Source: Dichetophora obliterata | Lineage: Eukaryota > Arthropoda > Insecta > Diptera > Sciomyzidae | Assembly: GCA_963920525.1 (NCBI GenBank) | Contig: OY986435.1 | Span: forward strand, 228,127,793 to 228,191,792 | Reading direction: 5' to 3' | DNA length: 64,000 nt | Shown here: piece by piece, positions 13,005 through 24,525 of the stretch | How positions within the stretch are numbered: the stretch's first letter is position 1 | Layout: each line of letters starts with the position of its first letter | Made by a program: the position numbers and the translations under genes | Notes under the pieces: model-generated | What the model saw: the letters and a program-made list of their open reading frames with translations, nothing else | The model's database searches: none | What the model was told of the DNA's origin: nothing

Positions 13005-13417
13005 AATCTCAGTGTGCTCTGCCCAATCCACAAGAAAGGTGATCCCACTATCTGTGCCAATTACCGTGGGATAAGCCTTCTTAATATAGCATATAAGGTC
13101 CTGTCGAGCGTTTTATGAGAAATATTGAAGCCCATTGTAAACGAACTGATTGGATCTTATCAGTGTAGCTTCAGACCTGAAAAGTCCACCATTGACTAGA
13201 TTTTCACGCTACGACAAATCTTGGTGAAGACTCAAGAAAAACAAGTCGACACCCACCATCTTTTTGTCGACTACAAAGCCGCCTTCGACAGCCCAATAAG
13301 GAAGCACCTGTACTCCACCATGTCTGAATTTGGTATTCCTACAAAACTAATACGACCTTGCAGGATGACACTGAGCAACACCAGCAGCGCAGCTAATCGG
13401 GAAGAACCTTTGTTACC

Positions 13418-13562
13418 AAACGAGGTATTTATTTATTTTATTTTATTTATTTATTTATAATGGTGTACATTAAGACTTGGTCTTTTTTTTTAGTACTACA
13501 TAAGATGTATTGTGCGACTTTTTCAACGTAATGATGATGAAGATCATCCGAGCTACTGATCT
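13418..13562 (-). mobile_element. Nested retroelement tail with (AATA)n end
   Basis: Within the RTE-like copy, the frame is lost after LLPNE and resumes near GTIFYKS. The intervening sequence, read on the minus strand, ends in an AATAAATAAATA-type tail (13418-13457). It fits a 5'-truncated retroelement or SINE inserted in opposite orientation. No target duplication could be settled. Confidence 0.5.
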
Positions 13563-13764
13563 GAGACGTAGTGGCACAATATTCTACAAGAGTGTTATGC
13601 TGCTTTGCGTATGCTGATGACATCGATATCATTGGCCATAATACGCGCGAAGTCAGTGCAGCATTCTCCAGATTAGAAAGAGAGTCAAGTCGAATGGGTC
13701 TGGTAGTGAATGCAGATAAGACGAAGTACTTGGTGTCAGCAAACAAACAGTCCCAGCGTCTTAG

Positions 13765-14350
13765 AACCCTTCAATATTTAACTTCATCTGATCTTCGCAT
13801 GATTTACACCTCATATATTAGACCGAAAATGGAGTACAATTCGCACATTTGGGCAGGAGCTTCAAGATCTTATTTGGAGCTTCTGGATCGAATTCAACGT
13901 CGTGCGATATATTTGATAGGTGATGAAAGTATTTTATCCTCTCTCAACTCTCTTGGGCATCGCCGCAACGTTGGTTGCCTAAGCCTTCTGTATAGGTATT
14001 ACCATGGGAAGTGTTCAAGGGAGATACATGACCTGACGCCACCAGCTCGTGTGTTTCCCAGATCCACTCGGGCAGCTGTCCAAGCCCACCCCTTTACCAT
14101 TGCGTCGATGTCCAATAGAACCTCGCATTACCGTGATAATTCGTTCCTTAGTCGCACGGTTAAGTTGTGGAATAGTCTCCCCGCGAGCGTGTTTTCCGGT
14201 AGTTTTGATCTGTGCAAATTTAAAACAAATCTTCACGACACTACTCCATATGTCCACCCTCCAACTAACTACTACCCATCTTCCGAATCAACACAATGCT
14301 TACACATTTATAGGGGCATCCCCTGAGCGTTGGTTCAGTCTTAAAAAAAA
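13765..14350 (+). mobile_element. Nested non-LTR element 3' fragment
   Basis: The RTE frame SANKQSQR is followed abruptly by a different RT C-terminus: MIYTSYIRPKMEYNSHIW, LLDRIQRRAIYLIGD, LSLLYRYYHG, and VKLWNSLPASVF. This ends at 14326 and is followed by a short A-run at 14342-14350, after which the RTE sequence continues (YVTVDSTYFEVVKDFIYLG). The insert is a 5'-truncated copy, about 585 bp. A relative lies on the minus strand at 22378-22710. The 251-codon open frame at 13571-14326 is therefore a chimera of two elements. Confidence 0.8.
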
Positions 14351-14989
14351 ATACGTTACAGTTGACAGTACCTACTTTGAGGTTGTGAAGGACTTCATTT
14401 ATCTGGGATCCCGCATAAACTCAACCAACGACATCAGCATTGAGATCAAATTAAGAATAACTCTAGCCAACAGGTGTTACTTTGGGCTCAGGAGGCAATT
14501 GAGAAGCAGAGCCCTCTCTCGACGAACGAAAATCACGCTCTATAAATCGTTCATCATGCCGGTGCTACTCTATGCATCACAAGCCTGGATGCTGAGCAGT
14601 TCAGATGAAAAGATTTTGGGAGCATTCGAGAGAAAGATTCTTCGTAAGATCTACGGACCAATCTGCGTCAATGGGGAGCACCGGGAGTACGCTGACATCG
14701 ACATCGTCAAGCGCATAAAATCTAGCGGCTTCGCTGGCTTGGTCATGTTGTTTCCAATGAACAAAACATTCCATTCGGTACCCAGCGGCGGTCAACGCAT
14801 AAGAGGACCACCGCATCTTCGTTGGAAAGACCAAGTAAAGGACAACCAGACGAAGCTTGGAATTGCCAACTGGCGCCAGCAAGCGAAAGACAGAAATGGC
14901 TGGCGCAAATTCTTAGATGAGGCCAAGACCGACATACGGTTGTAGCGCCAACTAAGTTAGTAAGTAATTAAACGATGAATTAAACGAAA

Positions 14990-16235
14990 CGATGGATGAA
15001 CTATTATCGAAGCTAACCGAGAATGGCATAAAATGTCAGGGTTGCGCAGACGACATCGCCGCCTTAATAGCGAGAGTAAAGTTCGAGGATACACTCTGTA
15101 ACCTGATACAAAGAGGACTGTCAGTAACAAAGGAATGATGCAACTCAGTGGGATTAAATATCAACCCAGCGTAAACAACCATAGTACATTTTACTAACAA
15201 AAAAAGCCTGCCAAATCTCCGATCAATGAGAATAGATGGCACGGAAATTCACATCAAAGAAGAAGTAAAGTACTTAGGACTCACACTAGATTCAAAGCTT
15301 CTCTGGAGAAGACCTGCAGAGGAAACTATAAACGAAGCAACGCGCGCACTCATGGTATGTTGGATCCTGGCGGGGAAAACCTGGGTTTGCAACCCAACAA
15401 TTCTTCGTTGGATGGATGTATACCATAATGGTGAGACCAATCCTCACCTACGGAGCAATAGCATGGGCTGAAAGAACCAAGTTAACTACAATGAGGAATA
15501 TGCTTACAAAGGTGCAGAGACTGGCCTGCGTATGCATCACAGGTGCCATGAGGACCGGCCCTACAGCAGCACTAGAAGTAATTCTGGACCTAACACCCTT
15601 ACACCTTGTTATAGAGGGAGTAGCTAAGCGTACTCTGCTATGCATTGCTAAAGAGGGGACTAGTTCATGTAAAACTATCAGCAGCAGAGAGAAGGAGGAT
15701 ATTGCAAAGAACACTCCTTACATTGATCTACCAAGAGACAATATAGTAAAAGGTACAACTTCGAAAAATACTTCGAAATTAAGATTAGTACCAAGAAAGA
15801 GTGGGACAGCGAGATAATATCGCATGTCAAGAAACCACACGGTACAACATGGTATACGGAAGTCTCAAAAACATTAGAAGGTATAGGCGCAGGGGTGTAC
15901 GGACAGCCAAGCAGCAATTAAAGCATTAGTGTCCTGTGAGATGTCATCGAGATTAACATGGGAATGCCTAACAAACCTCAACAAACTAGACAAGAATAAC
16001 ACTGTTACTATACTCTGGGTCCCAAAAGGACACAAAGGAATACAAGGTAACGAAGAAGCCGATGGCTTAGCGCGACGGGGTGCAGCCACAAAATTTACAA
16101 GACCGGAACCTTTCTGAGGACTGAGCACACATTCTATAAAAGAAGAGGAGAGGCACAAACGTTCAAACCTTTGGAAAAGCCTCTGAAAAATAAGACAATC
16201 CAAATTGCTCCTTAGAAATTTTAACACTCGGAGAG
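14990..16235 (+). pseudogene. LOA-like non-LTR element, decayed copy
   Basis: Colinear with 60148-61050 and 62485-62850 of the better copy downstream. It starts in the RT catalytic region, where the box reads CADDIA instead of YADDIA, and continues through YLGLTLDSKLLWRR, ILTYGAIAWAERTKLT, and the RNase H part AIKALVSCEMSSRLTWECL and GNEEADGLARRGAA. Many stops and frameshifts are present. At 15897-15905 about 150 bp of the RNase H domain seen in the other copy are missing. The 3' part after LLRNFNT is absent. It is non-functional. Confidence 0.85.
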
Positions 16236-16690
16236 CAAAATTAAGCGCAACAGTAGGTAAGTTGCAACAGCTTTAAGACAGCTTTCGCTGAAATTTCACT
16301 GGCCTTTATTTGCTGCAAACCAGCATCCAATACTGTCTTATTTTAAGGCAGTTAAATTGTAAAAGCAGCAGTAGCTTCGCTGAATTCCAGCCCTTATTAT
16401 TAGTGAAAAAGCAGCGTATACGTCAAATTAATGTGTGCCCTGCTGAAAATAAGAGTAAGACTGCATGATTTTCAACAGGCACGCTTAAAAATTTTGATTT
16501 TCAACTTCCTACTTTTTGAAATTAAGGCTGCATAAGCTTAATATAAAGACGACGATAAAATTAAGGCTATTGGTGATCTTAAGACAGTGTTTAAAATAAG
16601 ACTTAGTTTTCACAGTGTAAACCAAATCTAAGAATTTTTTAATGTAAATAAGTTAAACCATTCATATTTATTTTGACATAAAATTAATTT
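16236..16690. other. No gene; possible small DNA element
   Basis: Contains GCAGCAGTAGCTTCGCTG-like and TTAAGACAG words; the right side ends TTTTCACAGTG at about 16606-16616. A convincing left partner of that terminus was not found. No coding sequence. Confidence 0.4.
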
Positions 16691-19132
16691 AATTCAGATT
16701 AATAACTTGTCTAATGATAATAATCGTATTTTAGACCTCATTTTTGTTGATAAAGAATTATCTATAATGATTGACGTTCCGAGTGCTCCTATTTTTGGAA
16801 AATCTATTCATCATACACCTATAATTTTAGAGATGTCTGTTATACACTATCAAAATCAGAACCTATCTCAAAGATCTGTGCACGATTACAATCGAGTTAA
16901 TTTGGAAGCAATGAAGCATTATCTTGATTCTTGTAAGTGGGACTCAATGTTCTTAGGACTTAGTCTTAATTGCATGTATGATAAATTTTTAACTAACTTT
17001 AAAGATGCAATTATAAAATTTGTGCCTTTAAAAACAGTAAAAAAAAATAATAATCCTCCGTGGTTCAATAAGAGACTATGTAATCTTAAAAACAAAAAAA
17101 AATAAAGCATATAAGCGATTTCGTGAATCGAAAGAAGATATTCGACTTAAATCCATGTATTTGACTTGCCAACTCAATTTTGACACACTCAACAAATTTC
17201 TTTATAAATCGTATTTATTGTCTACTGAAGACGAACTACAAAATAATAGTAAATTTTTTTGGTCTTATTTGAATACTAAAAGAAAAACTAATGGCTTGCC
17301 TAGTCTAATGCGTTATCTTGACGATTGCTCAGAGGATACCGAAACTATTTGCAACTTTTTTGCTGAAAATTTTAAATCTGCTTACTCTAATGATAGTTTT
17401 GACGTTTCCAATTTTAGGGTGCCTAATGCTATGTGCGACATAAGCACCATTAATATTACTGAATTTGATGTTGAACTTTCACTGCAGGATATAAAAGGAA
17501 AAACATCTGAAGGACCTGACGGTATTGCACCAATTTTGTTAAAACTTTGTGCAAAGTCATTAGCATATCCTTTGTACCTTATTTTTAATAAGTCTATTGC
17601 CACTGGAGCGTTCCTAGATTCTTGGAAAGTATCTCATATTGTTCCAATCTATAAGTCTGGTCCGAAGGAAGACGTTTGCAACTATAGACCAATTTCTATA
17701 ATCTGTGCAATACCAAAACTTTTTGAAAAAATAGTTTGTGAAAAAATTTCACCATGTTTTGTTAATGTTTTGTCTGATTATCAACATGGATTACGTGCTG
17801 GTAGATCAACTGTTACTAATCTAGTTTTGTTTTCTAATTACATTGTTAATTCATTTGTTAGTCGTTTGCAAACCGTTGTCATATTTACTGACTTTGCTAA
17901 AGCTTTTGACAAGGTACACCATGCCTCTTTAGTGTTCAAACTTGAGTGTCTAGGATTCCGTGGTGAGTTTATTAAATGGTTGAACTCATACTTATGTAAC
18001 CGTGTACAACTTGTAAAAATAAATGATTCCCTTTCGTGTCCTATAAGTGTGTCATCTGGTGTCCCTCAAGGAAGTCACCTTGGTCCGTTGATGTTCTTAC
18101 TTTTCATTAATGATCTTCCCCATGTTATTAAATATTCTCAGTGTCTGTTGTTTGTAGATGACTTAAAATTATATCGTTCCGTAAAGTCTGTTGAAGATTG
18201 TTGTCTTTTACAGACTGATTTAAACTCAGTTGCCTCGTGGTGTACCTCTAATAATCTTTGTCTTAATATTTCAAAATGTCAATCGTTCTCTTTTTATAGA
18301 ATCAGTTCAGCAATATTTTATAGCTACAGTATTAATAATCTCACTCTTGATAGAGTATATCTTAAAAAAGATTTAGGCGTAATTTTTGATCGCCAGCTTA
18401 ATTTCAAAGATCATTTTGATTATGTCATACCTAAGGCCTACTCTATGCTAGGATTTTTAAAGAGGAACTCTAAAGATTTTAGAAATCCTCTTACAATCAA
18501 GGTACTATTTGAATGCCTGGTAAGACCTTACCTAGAATACTGTTGTGTCATATGGAATCCCTCATATGCCTCGCATATTCGGAGACTGGAGAGAGTCCAG
18601 AAAGTTTTTTCTAAATATCTGTTCTCAAAGTTGAATTGGCAAATCAATTTACCTTCATATAAAACACGTTGTGCTTTGTTTAGTCTGAATTCACTTGAAT
18701 GTCGCCGCATAATGTATTCTGTTGTTTTTATTAGAGATGTCATTCACTGTAATATTCAATGTCCATGTATCTTAACCATGATTAATTTTTATTCACCTAG
18801 TAGAAACCTAAGAGGATGTTTCCATTTTCGTTGCAATACACTGAGAAGCAACTTTGCTCAGCAAGAGCCATTGGCTCATTGTCTTCGCATAACTAATTTA
18901 TTGTTAGCTGATATTGATATTTTTAATAATTGTTCTAGACATTGTTTTAAAAGCAATCTCTTTCTAGTCCTTAACCAAATAGGGGTACTCGAACGTTTTT
19001 AATTTATGTTATTTGTTATTATTTTTTTAAGTTATTTGTAATTTTTATGTAATCAATTATTTTGTATAGTCTGTAAGAGATGTCATCTCTGTTTGACAAG
19101 CAATAAATAAATAAATAAATAAATAAATAAAA
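16691..19132 (+). mobile_element. Non-LTR retrotransposon (Jockey/CR1 type, no RNase H), 5'-truncated
   Basis: Starts within the endonuclease C-terminus (RILDLIFVDKELSIMI, 16710-16770) and runs through a full reverse transcriptase to the stop at 19002, then about 100 bp of 3' UTR and an (AATA)n tail at 19102-19132. One frameshift at about 17100, in an A-run, separates the endonuclease end from the RT frame. It lacks an RNase H domain. ORF1 is missing, so the copy is dead on arrival in structure, although the RT frame stayed open. Confidence 0.88.
17155..19002 (+). CDS. Reverse transcriptase (ORF2 C-terminal part), 615 residues open
   Basis: Copies the element RNA at a nicked chromosomal target in the nucleus. 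Visible landmarks: SEGPDGIAPILLK near residue 120, WKVSHIVPIYKSG near 160, QHGLRAGRSTVTNL near 215, motif A IFTDFAKAFDKVHH near 245, GVPQGSHLGPLMF near 303, and the catalytic box LLFVDDLKLY near 334, which has V where family members usually have A (YADD/FADD). The thumb and C-terminal region with YLEYCCVIWNP follow. The first methionine is not the natural start; the true frame begins upstream in the endonuclease and is cut by a frameshift near 17100. No stop interrupts 615 codons, so the copy may be fairly young. Confidence 0.88.
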   Translation: MYLTCQLNFDTLNKFLYKSYLLSTEDELQNNSKFFWSYLNTKRKTNGLPSLMRYLDDCSEDTETICNFFAENFKSAYSNDSFDVSNFRVPNAMCDISTINITEFDVELSLQDIKGKTSEGPDGIAPILLKLCAKSLAYPLYLIFNKSIATGAFLDSWKVSHIVPIYKSGPKEDVCNYRPISIICAIPKLFEKIVCEKISPCFVNVLSDYQHGLRAGRSTVTNLVLFSNYIVNSFVSRLQTVVIFTDFAKAFDKVHHASLVFKLECLGFRGEFIKWLNSYLCNRVQLVKINDSLSCPISVSSGVPQGSHLGPLMFLLFINDLPHVIKYSQCLLFVDDLKLYRSVKSVEDCCLLQTDLNSVASWCTSNNLCLNISKCQSFSFYRISSAIFYSYSINNLTLDRVYLKKDLGVIFDRQLNFKDHFDYVIPKAYSMLGFLKRNSKDFRNPLTIKVLFECLVRPYLEYCCVIWNPSYASHIRRLERVQKVFSKYLFSKLNWQINLPSYKTRCALFSLNSLECRRIMYSVVFIRDVIHCNIQCPCILTMINFYSPSRNLRGCFHFRCNTLRSNFAQQEPLAHCLRITNLLLADIDIFNNCSRHCFKSNLFLVLNQIGVLERF

Positions 19133-19264
19133 TTTGGCTGGAAAAAAACGAAATCCTCGAAAATTCTGTGTGAAATTCTTAAAAATCCGTAGATTTACTT
19201 TGCTGTTGTCCGTTTATCTGTGCAAGGCTTAAATATCCGCAGAAATCCTTAGTTTCACTTCACT

Positions 19265-20268
19265 TGCAACAGGGTACAACTGGATTGCTGAGCTTAAACG
19301 TGGTGGAACAAGCCTTGAAGACGATCCACGTCAAGGACGTCCAAAAAGTTCATCAACGCCAGAAATCATAGCAAAAATACTGGATATGGTTTTGGAAGAT
19401 CGTCGATTGACTGAGAGAGATTTAGTAGAAGCCGTAGACATCTCAATAGGCCATGTGATCCATATTTTTTAAAGAAGTTTTGGCTTTCAAAAAAGTGTGT
19501 GCACAATGGGTGCCGCATTTGCTAACAAGGGAACAAAAACAGATTCGAATAAAACTTTCTCAGCAACATTTGGAACCTTTTAAAAAGGATAAAAATGAGT
19601 CAATTAATCACTATGGATGAGACTTGAGTCTACCATCATGATTCTGAATCAAAACAAAACAAAACAAATAGCTAGAGAGTGGTGTAAGCCTGGTACTTTA
19701 TCTCCTAAGCAAGTTCGTGCTCAAAAGTCTGCAAAGAAGGTTATGGCATCGGTTTTTTGGGATGCAAAAAAAATTTTGTTGGTGGATTAACTCCAAACTG
19801 GCAAACATCTCATTTTGAATATTATTGATACCTTTTGAATCAGCTCGACGCAAAGATTTGTGAAAAAAGACCCGGTTTACAGAAGAAAAAATCCATTTTT
19901 CATCAGGACAACGCACCCATGCACAAAAGTAAAAAGCTAACGCTAAAATCAGTGAATTAAAGCACGAATTGTTGGAACATCCACCCTATTCACCAGATTT
20001 AGCTTCTTCTGACTTTTTTCTGTTCTCACATCTCAAAAAATGCATGCGTGGAAAACGATTTTCATCAAACGAAGAGCTGATAACAGCGACAGTAGGGTAA
20101 TTTGGAGACCTTCGGAAAGGCCACTACAGCAATGGTATCCATAAATTACAGGACCGTTGGCACAATTGTGTTAAGCTTTTGGGAGAATATACTGAATAAT
20201 AAGAAGCATTTAAGCCATAAAATTATGTTTTATATTTCTATTCTAGAAACTTATTAAACAACCTGGTA
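19265..20268 (+). pseudogene. Tc1/mariner (D34D type) transposase relic
   Basis: Readable pieces in order: WIAELKRGGTSLEDDPRQGR and PEIIAKILDMVLEDRRLTER (DNA-binding half), KVMASVFWDAKKILLVD, HQDNAPMHKSKK (second catalytic D), PPYSPDLASSDFFLFSHLKK (third D, 34-spacing style), and a C-terminal GEYTE stop. At least six frameshifts or stops, including TAA codons in the first half. The right end CCAGGTTGTTTAATAAGTTT (complement of 20247-20266) followed by TA resembles mariner termini. The left terminus is not found. Inactive. Confidence 0.85.
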
Positions 20269-22377
20269 GAGGGTTGAGAACTGTTTAAAAGTTTAGATGG
20301 AGCCAGAAGTTCCACATCCTTTGAAAATTCATATTCAAACTAAAATTTAATTAACCGTTTATTGCATAGCCCAACATAAAATTTAACGCAATGTTGTCTG
20401 AATTCAATTTCTTTCAATTGTGGTAATTTATGAGTTGAATATTTTAATTTATTTTTTCAAATCTCATATTTCAAAAAATAGTAATTTGCACTACGAGTCA
20501 TTTAAAAAACTGTAAGCCTGTTTAAAAAACTGTCATTTACAGTTATAGCTTAAATATGGCAACGCTGGCAACACCACGCAGCAACAGTCTGTGTTGCGTT
20601 ATACATACATGTAGCACTTGAGATGTGTTGATGTGGGTGGCTGCTGCTGCTGTTGTTTGAAAGGCTTATTTATAAATGTTTATTTTTAACCAAGTACATA
20701 CATAAGTGCAACTTATTACATATATGTATGTATATGTTTACTAGTTTTTTATACGTATGTTCATAATTGTGTATGCATACATATATAAATGAATATGTGT
20801 ATGTGCGTGAGGCTATTTGTGTGTATGTGAGTTGCAAGTGTAACTAGGCCGCTGACCTGACGCTTCGTTCTGACGTCATGACTAAACTCATTCATTGAGT
20901 TGTCAGGTGTACAAACACAAAACGGAAACACTAGCCGTTCCACAACGTATTGCAACATAGTTTGTTCCGTAACGTATTGAAATGCTTGCTCCTCTCAAGT
21001 TTAGTATATTTTTCGTGCCCTGAAAAAATCCACACGTTTTCAAATTGACGACAAATGTGTTAATTGTTAAATACTTTTAAGTATTCACATATATTTTAAA
21101 TACATTTGCTGTTACTTTGATACATAAAGCAGAAATCAGTATCAAAATAATAACCAACTAGTAAGGCACTACATAGTATTTTCGACTGGGCCAAAATTAA
21201 AACACCCCCACAGGGGGCATTCGGATTAGGGTATTATATCAGTGTAGCTATCAAAAAAAACCATTATTCATAGGAAATAAAATTTTTTTGTCTTTATAGT
21301 TGTTGTTAATTTTCTACAGGGCGTTGAAGTAAGCGTGTTTAAAAAAATTGTTGCATTTTGCTTCTCGTCTCCAGCTTTTACAAAGCGTCTGAAAGTAAAA
21401 ATCAACGAGCATTCTTGAGTTAAGGGTTGTATTTGAGAACTCAACCTACGCAAACAAAAAAAAAAAATAAAAAAAATGGCATGCGTTGAAAAAAAATGTA
21501 CAAAAAACCCCGTTTTTTGCCGAAACTTTCAGCCATACAAAAAAATAAAAAAGTGTTTTTGACTTTTTATAGGACTGGTGCTTAACAGAGTCGATAAGGA
21601 TCACAATGAATCAAGATTCATTGAAATCGATCAAGTAGAACTCCAGATATCTTAGAAGCCGATTCCAAAAACCTTGTTTCGAGAAAAAAGCGATTAAAGA
21701 TTTAAAGGTTCTTGAATATCACACAACATACGAATATAATAAATGTTATAACTTTTTTTTATTTGATATTTTTTTTCTAAAATTTTGTATACGTATTGTT
21801 AAGACCTTAAAAACCTTTCTTTATTCTTACACACTGTAATAGTACCTTAAAGATAATGCTATGTTTCATGCATATTTTTGATATTTTTTATTATATTTCC
21901 ATACAAAAACTTTAACAATTCAATTAACTTCATTGTTTTGCCCCTTCTTACAATAGGGGTATTCTCTATGTCTAAGATATGACGGTGCAAGAATAGGAAA
22001 TATACAATCCGTGCACCGCCGCAACAACAAAATACAAGTAAAAAACCGTACAATATTTCCTATGTATGCTACACTGAAACCCACCCAGTAGTTCGCGGCA
22101 TCATTGACGAACTTTTCGTGATGATTTCTTAAAGGAAGTTTCTGCATGAGCTGCTGGACTTAAAAAATATGCATACAAAATATAATGCAAAGTAGCGATT
22201 GTCAGCGCCTAACTTTTTCCACTCTATTACAACAACTTCAAGATATTCATGATTGTTGTAATTCGCCGAATCTCAGAGGCTAAACTGTAGAGTACGCAAA
22301 CTATCGATGTCAGTACTTGTTTTGACACCACTGTTTCAGGTGTCATTGCCATTGCTGTCGAATTGGTTGGATTTTGA
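20269..22377. other. No gene recognised
   Basis: Microsatellite-like TATG/ATAC runs at 20695-20830. The rest is AT-rich, with short frames of no homology on both strands. Confidence 0.5.
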
Positions 22378-22710
22378 CAATTTGCTACCATTTCTTTCTG
22401 TTTTGTAGAGTGAAAGCGCAGGCTATGTTTCTTTTAAATATATGAGCATTGTGTTGATTTGGAGGATGGGTGATAGAGGTTGAAAAGATGGAGTAGTTTC
22501 GGTGAAGATTTGTTTTAAATTTGCACAGCTCAATACTGACGGGAAACACGCTCGCGGGGAGACTATTCCACGACTTTACTGTACGACTAAAGAACGAATT
22601 ATCACTACAACAGTGTGGCATCAAGGCAATGGTAAAGGAAGGGGCTTGGACAACTGCCCGAGTGGACCTAGAAAACATACTATGTGGAGGCGTCAGGCCA
22701 TTGCGAAACC
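22378..22710 (-). pseudogene. Non-LTR element 3' fragment, second copy of the nested family
   Basis: Minus-strand translation gives FSRSTRAVVQAPSFTIA, DNSFFSRTVKSWNSLPASVF and LCKFKTNLHRN, parallel to the end of the insert at 13765-14350. Only the last ~95 codons remain. The plus-strand frames of 193, 70 and 67 codons over this area are shadows of it or random. Confidence 0.8.
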
Positions 22711-23210
22711 AACATTACGTCGATTTCCAATAGAGTTGAGAGAGGATGAATATTTTTATCCCCTATCAAATATATCGCACGACGTTGAATTCGGACCAGA
22801 AGCGCGTTTCGATTTTAATTCTTTGACGAATTTTCTTTATATATCTGTCTACTTTTCGTTAGCGAAACTTCTTCAATATTTCTATATTGGGTTCGTGCCT
22901 GATAAATCCCGACGTTTCTGCATTGCGTCTTGCACGAATTTTGAACATTTATCTGAAATTTTCGTCAATGAAATGTATGGCCAAATCAGCATGTTTCGTC
23001 AAGTATCAAGAAAAATCGTACATGATTCATTTGAGATTTCGTCAAGACTGGAACTACTGGGCATGTATACTCCGATTCTATGAAGCATAGTCTATGAAAT
23101 GCAACCCTGTGTTTGTAATGAGAGAGCAGCCAAACAGAAGGTGAAATGAGCGTGAAGCGCAGCTAATTATAGAGTAATTTGAGCTGTTGATTTTACTATG
23201 CTACGCTTGA
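22711..23210. other. No gene recognised
   Basis: Moderately AT-rich, no named homology. Confidence 0.4.
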
Positions 23211-23990
23211 ACATAGCATGGTATAATTACTGACAAGGTAGAAGCGTAAACTGGCTTTTTTCTCAGGAGCAGCGATCGGTAGTTGTCAAAATTAGCTGTT
23301 CGTGCAATTAATCAAAGAAAAGTGAAAAAATAAGAGACGACTTAAACATAGCTAGTCAACCGCAGCAAACTAAAAACATTCCAATAAACTTCACGAATAA
23401 ATTAAATGAATCAAAGAAAAGTTAAAAAACAAGCAACGACTTAAACATAGCCACCCAGTAGGCTAGAAATCGCTTGACGAATAATCGTCCGTGAATCCGA
23501 AAAGAATTTTCACACCTCATAATGATTTACCAACGAACTTTATTACAATTTTCTCCTACCGGCATGTGGCCTCACGGTTTGCAGTGCACAAATCTGGCAA
23601 CGCCAATTTATTATCAAACAAATGTTCAGAAGTTGAGAAATTGTGCAAAAATGCAATTGAATAAAATTTGTAATAAAAAGGTGGTAAATAAAAGGTTTAT
23701 CATATAAATTTCTAATAAAGGTAAAAAAAAATAAAATTCATCTCGCTTTTGTGGGCGAAATTTTTTTCCTATTTTCGTTGCAAAAATTTATTTCATATTT
23801 TACTCTTGCTTTCGTTGATGAAATTTCTTGCATTTTTTTTTTCTAAGTTTCGTTCGTGAACCATTGCGGAAACAGCCAACTGGGTAGTCAACAGCAAACT
23901 ACAAGTCCTATTGCTGTTTTTGACAACTCCTGATCGCCAAAAAAACTGTCACTAAAACCTTGTCAAATAATTATACCATGGTACATAGTA
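23211..23990. repeat. Long imperfect inverted repeat, MITE-like
   Basis: CATGGTATAATTA followed by TGACAAGGT at 23218-23241 faces its complement at 23961-23980, and further in AGCGATCGGTAGTTGTCAAA pairs imperfectly with GGCGATCAGGAGTTGTCAAA (complement near 23922). Total span about 780 bp. Internally a direct repeat, AATCAAAGAAAAGT...CGACTTAAACATAGC, occurs at 23311-23354 and 23409-23452. No target duplication found; no coding sequence. Confidence 0.55.
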
Positions 23991-24088
23991 AAACTAGACA
24001 AGGTAGTGTTAGGGCTGCATGTGCTCTCTTTCTCAGTTTCGATCACCGGCTCTCCACTCTAACACTACCTTGTTTAGTTCTACTATGC
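23982..24088. repeat. Inverted repeat with ~32-bp arms
   Basis: ACTAGACAAGGTAGTGTTAG in the left arm (23991-24010 and neighbours) pairs with CTAACACTACCTTGTTTAGT in the right arm (24060-24079), and TACATAGTAAA with TTCTACTATGCA outside it. Loop about 45 bp. Overlaps the right end of the longer inverted repeat. Confidence 0.85.
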
Positions 24089-24304
24089 ACTTGTACAACA
24101 GGGCGCTCTCGATCCATTGGATATTTTAGTATAGGATATATAATATAGGTTGAAAAATCTTTTGTAATTACACGGAGATAATTATTTTGCTTGAATCAAA
24201 CAAATGTTTTGCTTAAAAGCAAATCAGCAAAACTTTGCTCAATCACAGTGTGATTTTAGAAAAAGATTGCTAAATTATAATCACTCCTCATATATTTAGG
24301 AAAA

Positions 24305-24525
24305 AGCAAAATTTTGATTAAATTCAAGCAAAAGTTTGCTAAGTTATTATAAACTGCAAAAGCAAATTTGTACTTAATTCAAGCAAATATTTGCTAACTT
24401 ATTATAAGCTCAAATAGCAAATTTTTACTTAACTCATGCAAATATTTGCTAAGTCATTGTAAGCTCAAATAGCAAATTTTTACTAAATTCAAGCAAATTT
24501 TTTTGAAATTTAGGCGACGATTGGT
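24305..24525. repeat. ~55-bp tandem repeat, four units
   Basis: Units start near 24305, 24361, 24417 and 24471: AGCAAATTTTTACTTAATTC, then AAGCAAATATTTGCTAAGTT, then ATTATAAGCTCAAAT. Each contains GCAAATATTTGC, a perfect 12-bp palindrome in the later units. Noncoding. Confidence 0.9.

Larger units (their letters stand above)
12066..14970 (+). mobile_element. RTE-like non-LTR retrotransposon, 5'-truncated and broken
   Basis: The order of domains is endonuclease end (12066-12230, with VLIDGRHSS and [14 protein letters not shown]), linker, then reverse transcriptase. RT pieces are KNNKAAGADGLPAE (about 12877-12920), IHKKGDP...[23 protein letters not shown] (motif A, 13249-13290), FAYADDIDIIG (catalytic box, about 13606-13638), KDFIYLGS and the thumb region to 14945. 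Several stops and frameshifts occur (for example at 13002). The tail is a short AAGT-like run at 14952-14970. Known elements with this protein style carry the endonuclease annotated in insects as craniofacial-development-protein-2-like, which points to the RTE/BovB group; I am moderately sure of that. About 60 residues between motifs A and the YADD box are missing, and two insertions interrupt it. Confidence 0.8.

Noticed and set aside
14015..14257. 80-codon minus-strand frame
   Set aside because: Antisense of the nested non-LTR C-terminus at 13765-14326.
16236..16620. Small DNA transposon ending TTTTCACAGTG
   Set aside because: No matching left end or target duplication found.
22502..23083. 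193-codon plus-strand frame
   Set aside because: Its first part is the antisense of the retroelement tail at 22378-22710 (the WNSLPASVF region) and the rest has no homology; a shadow frame.
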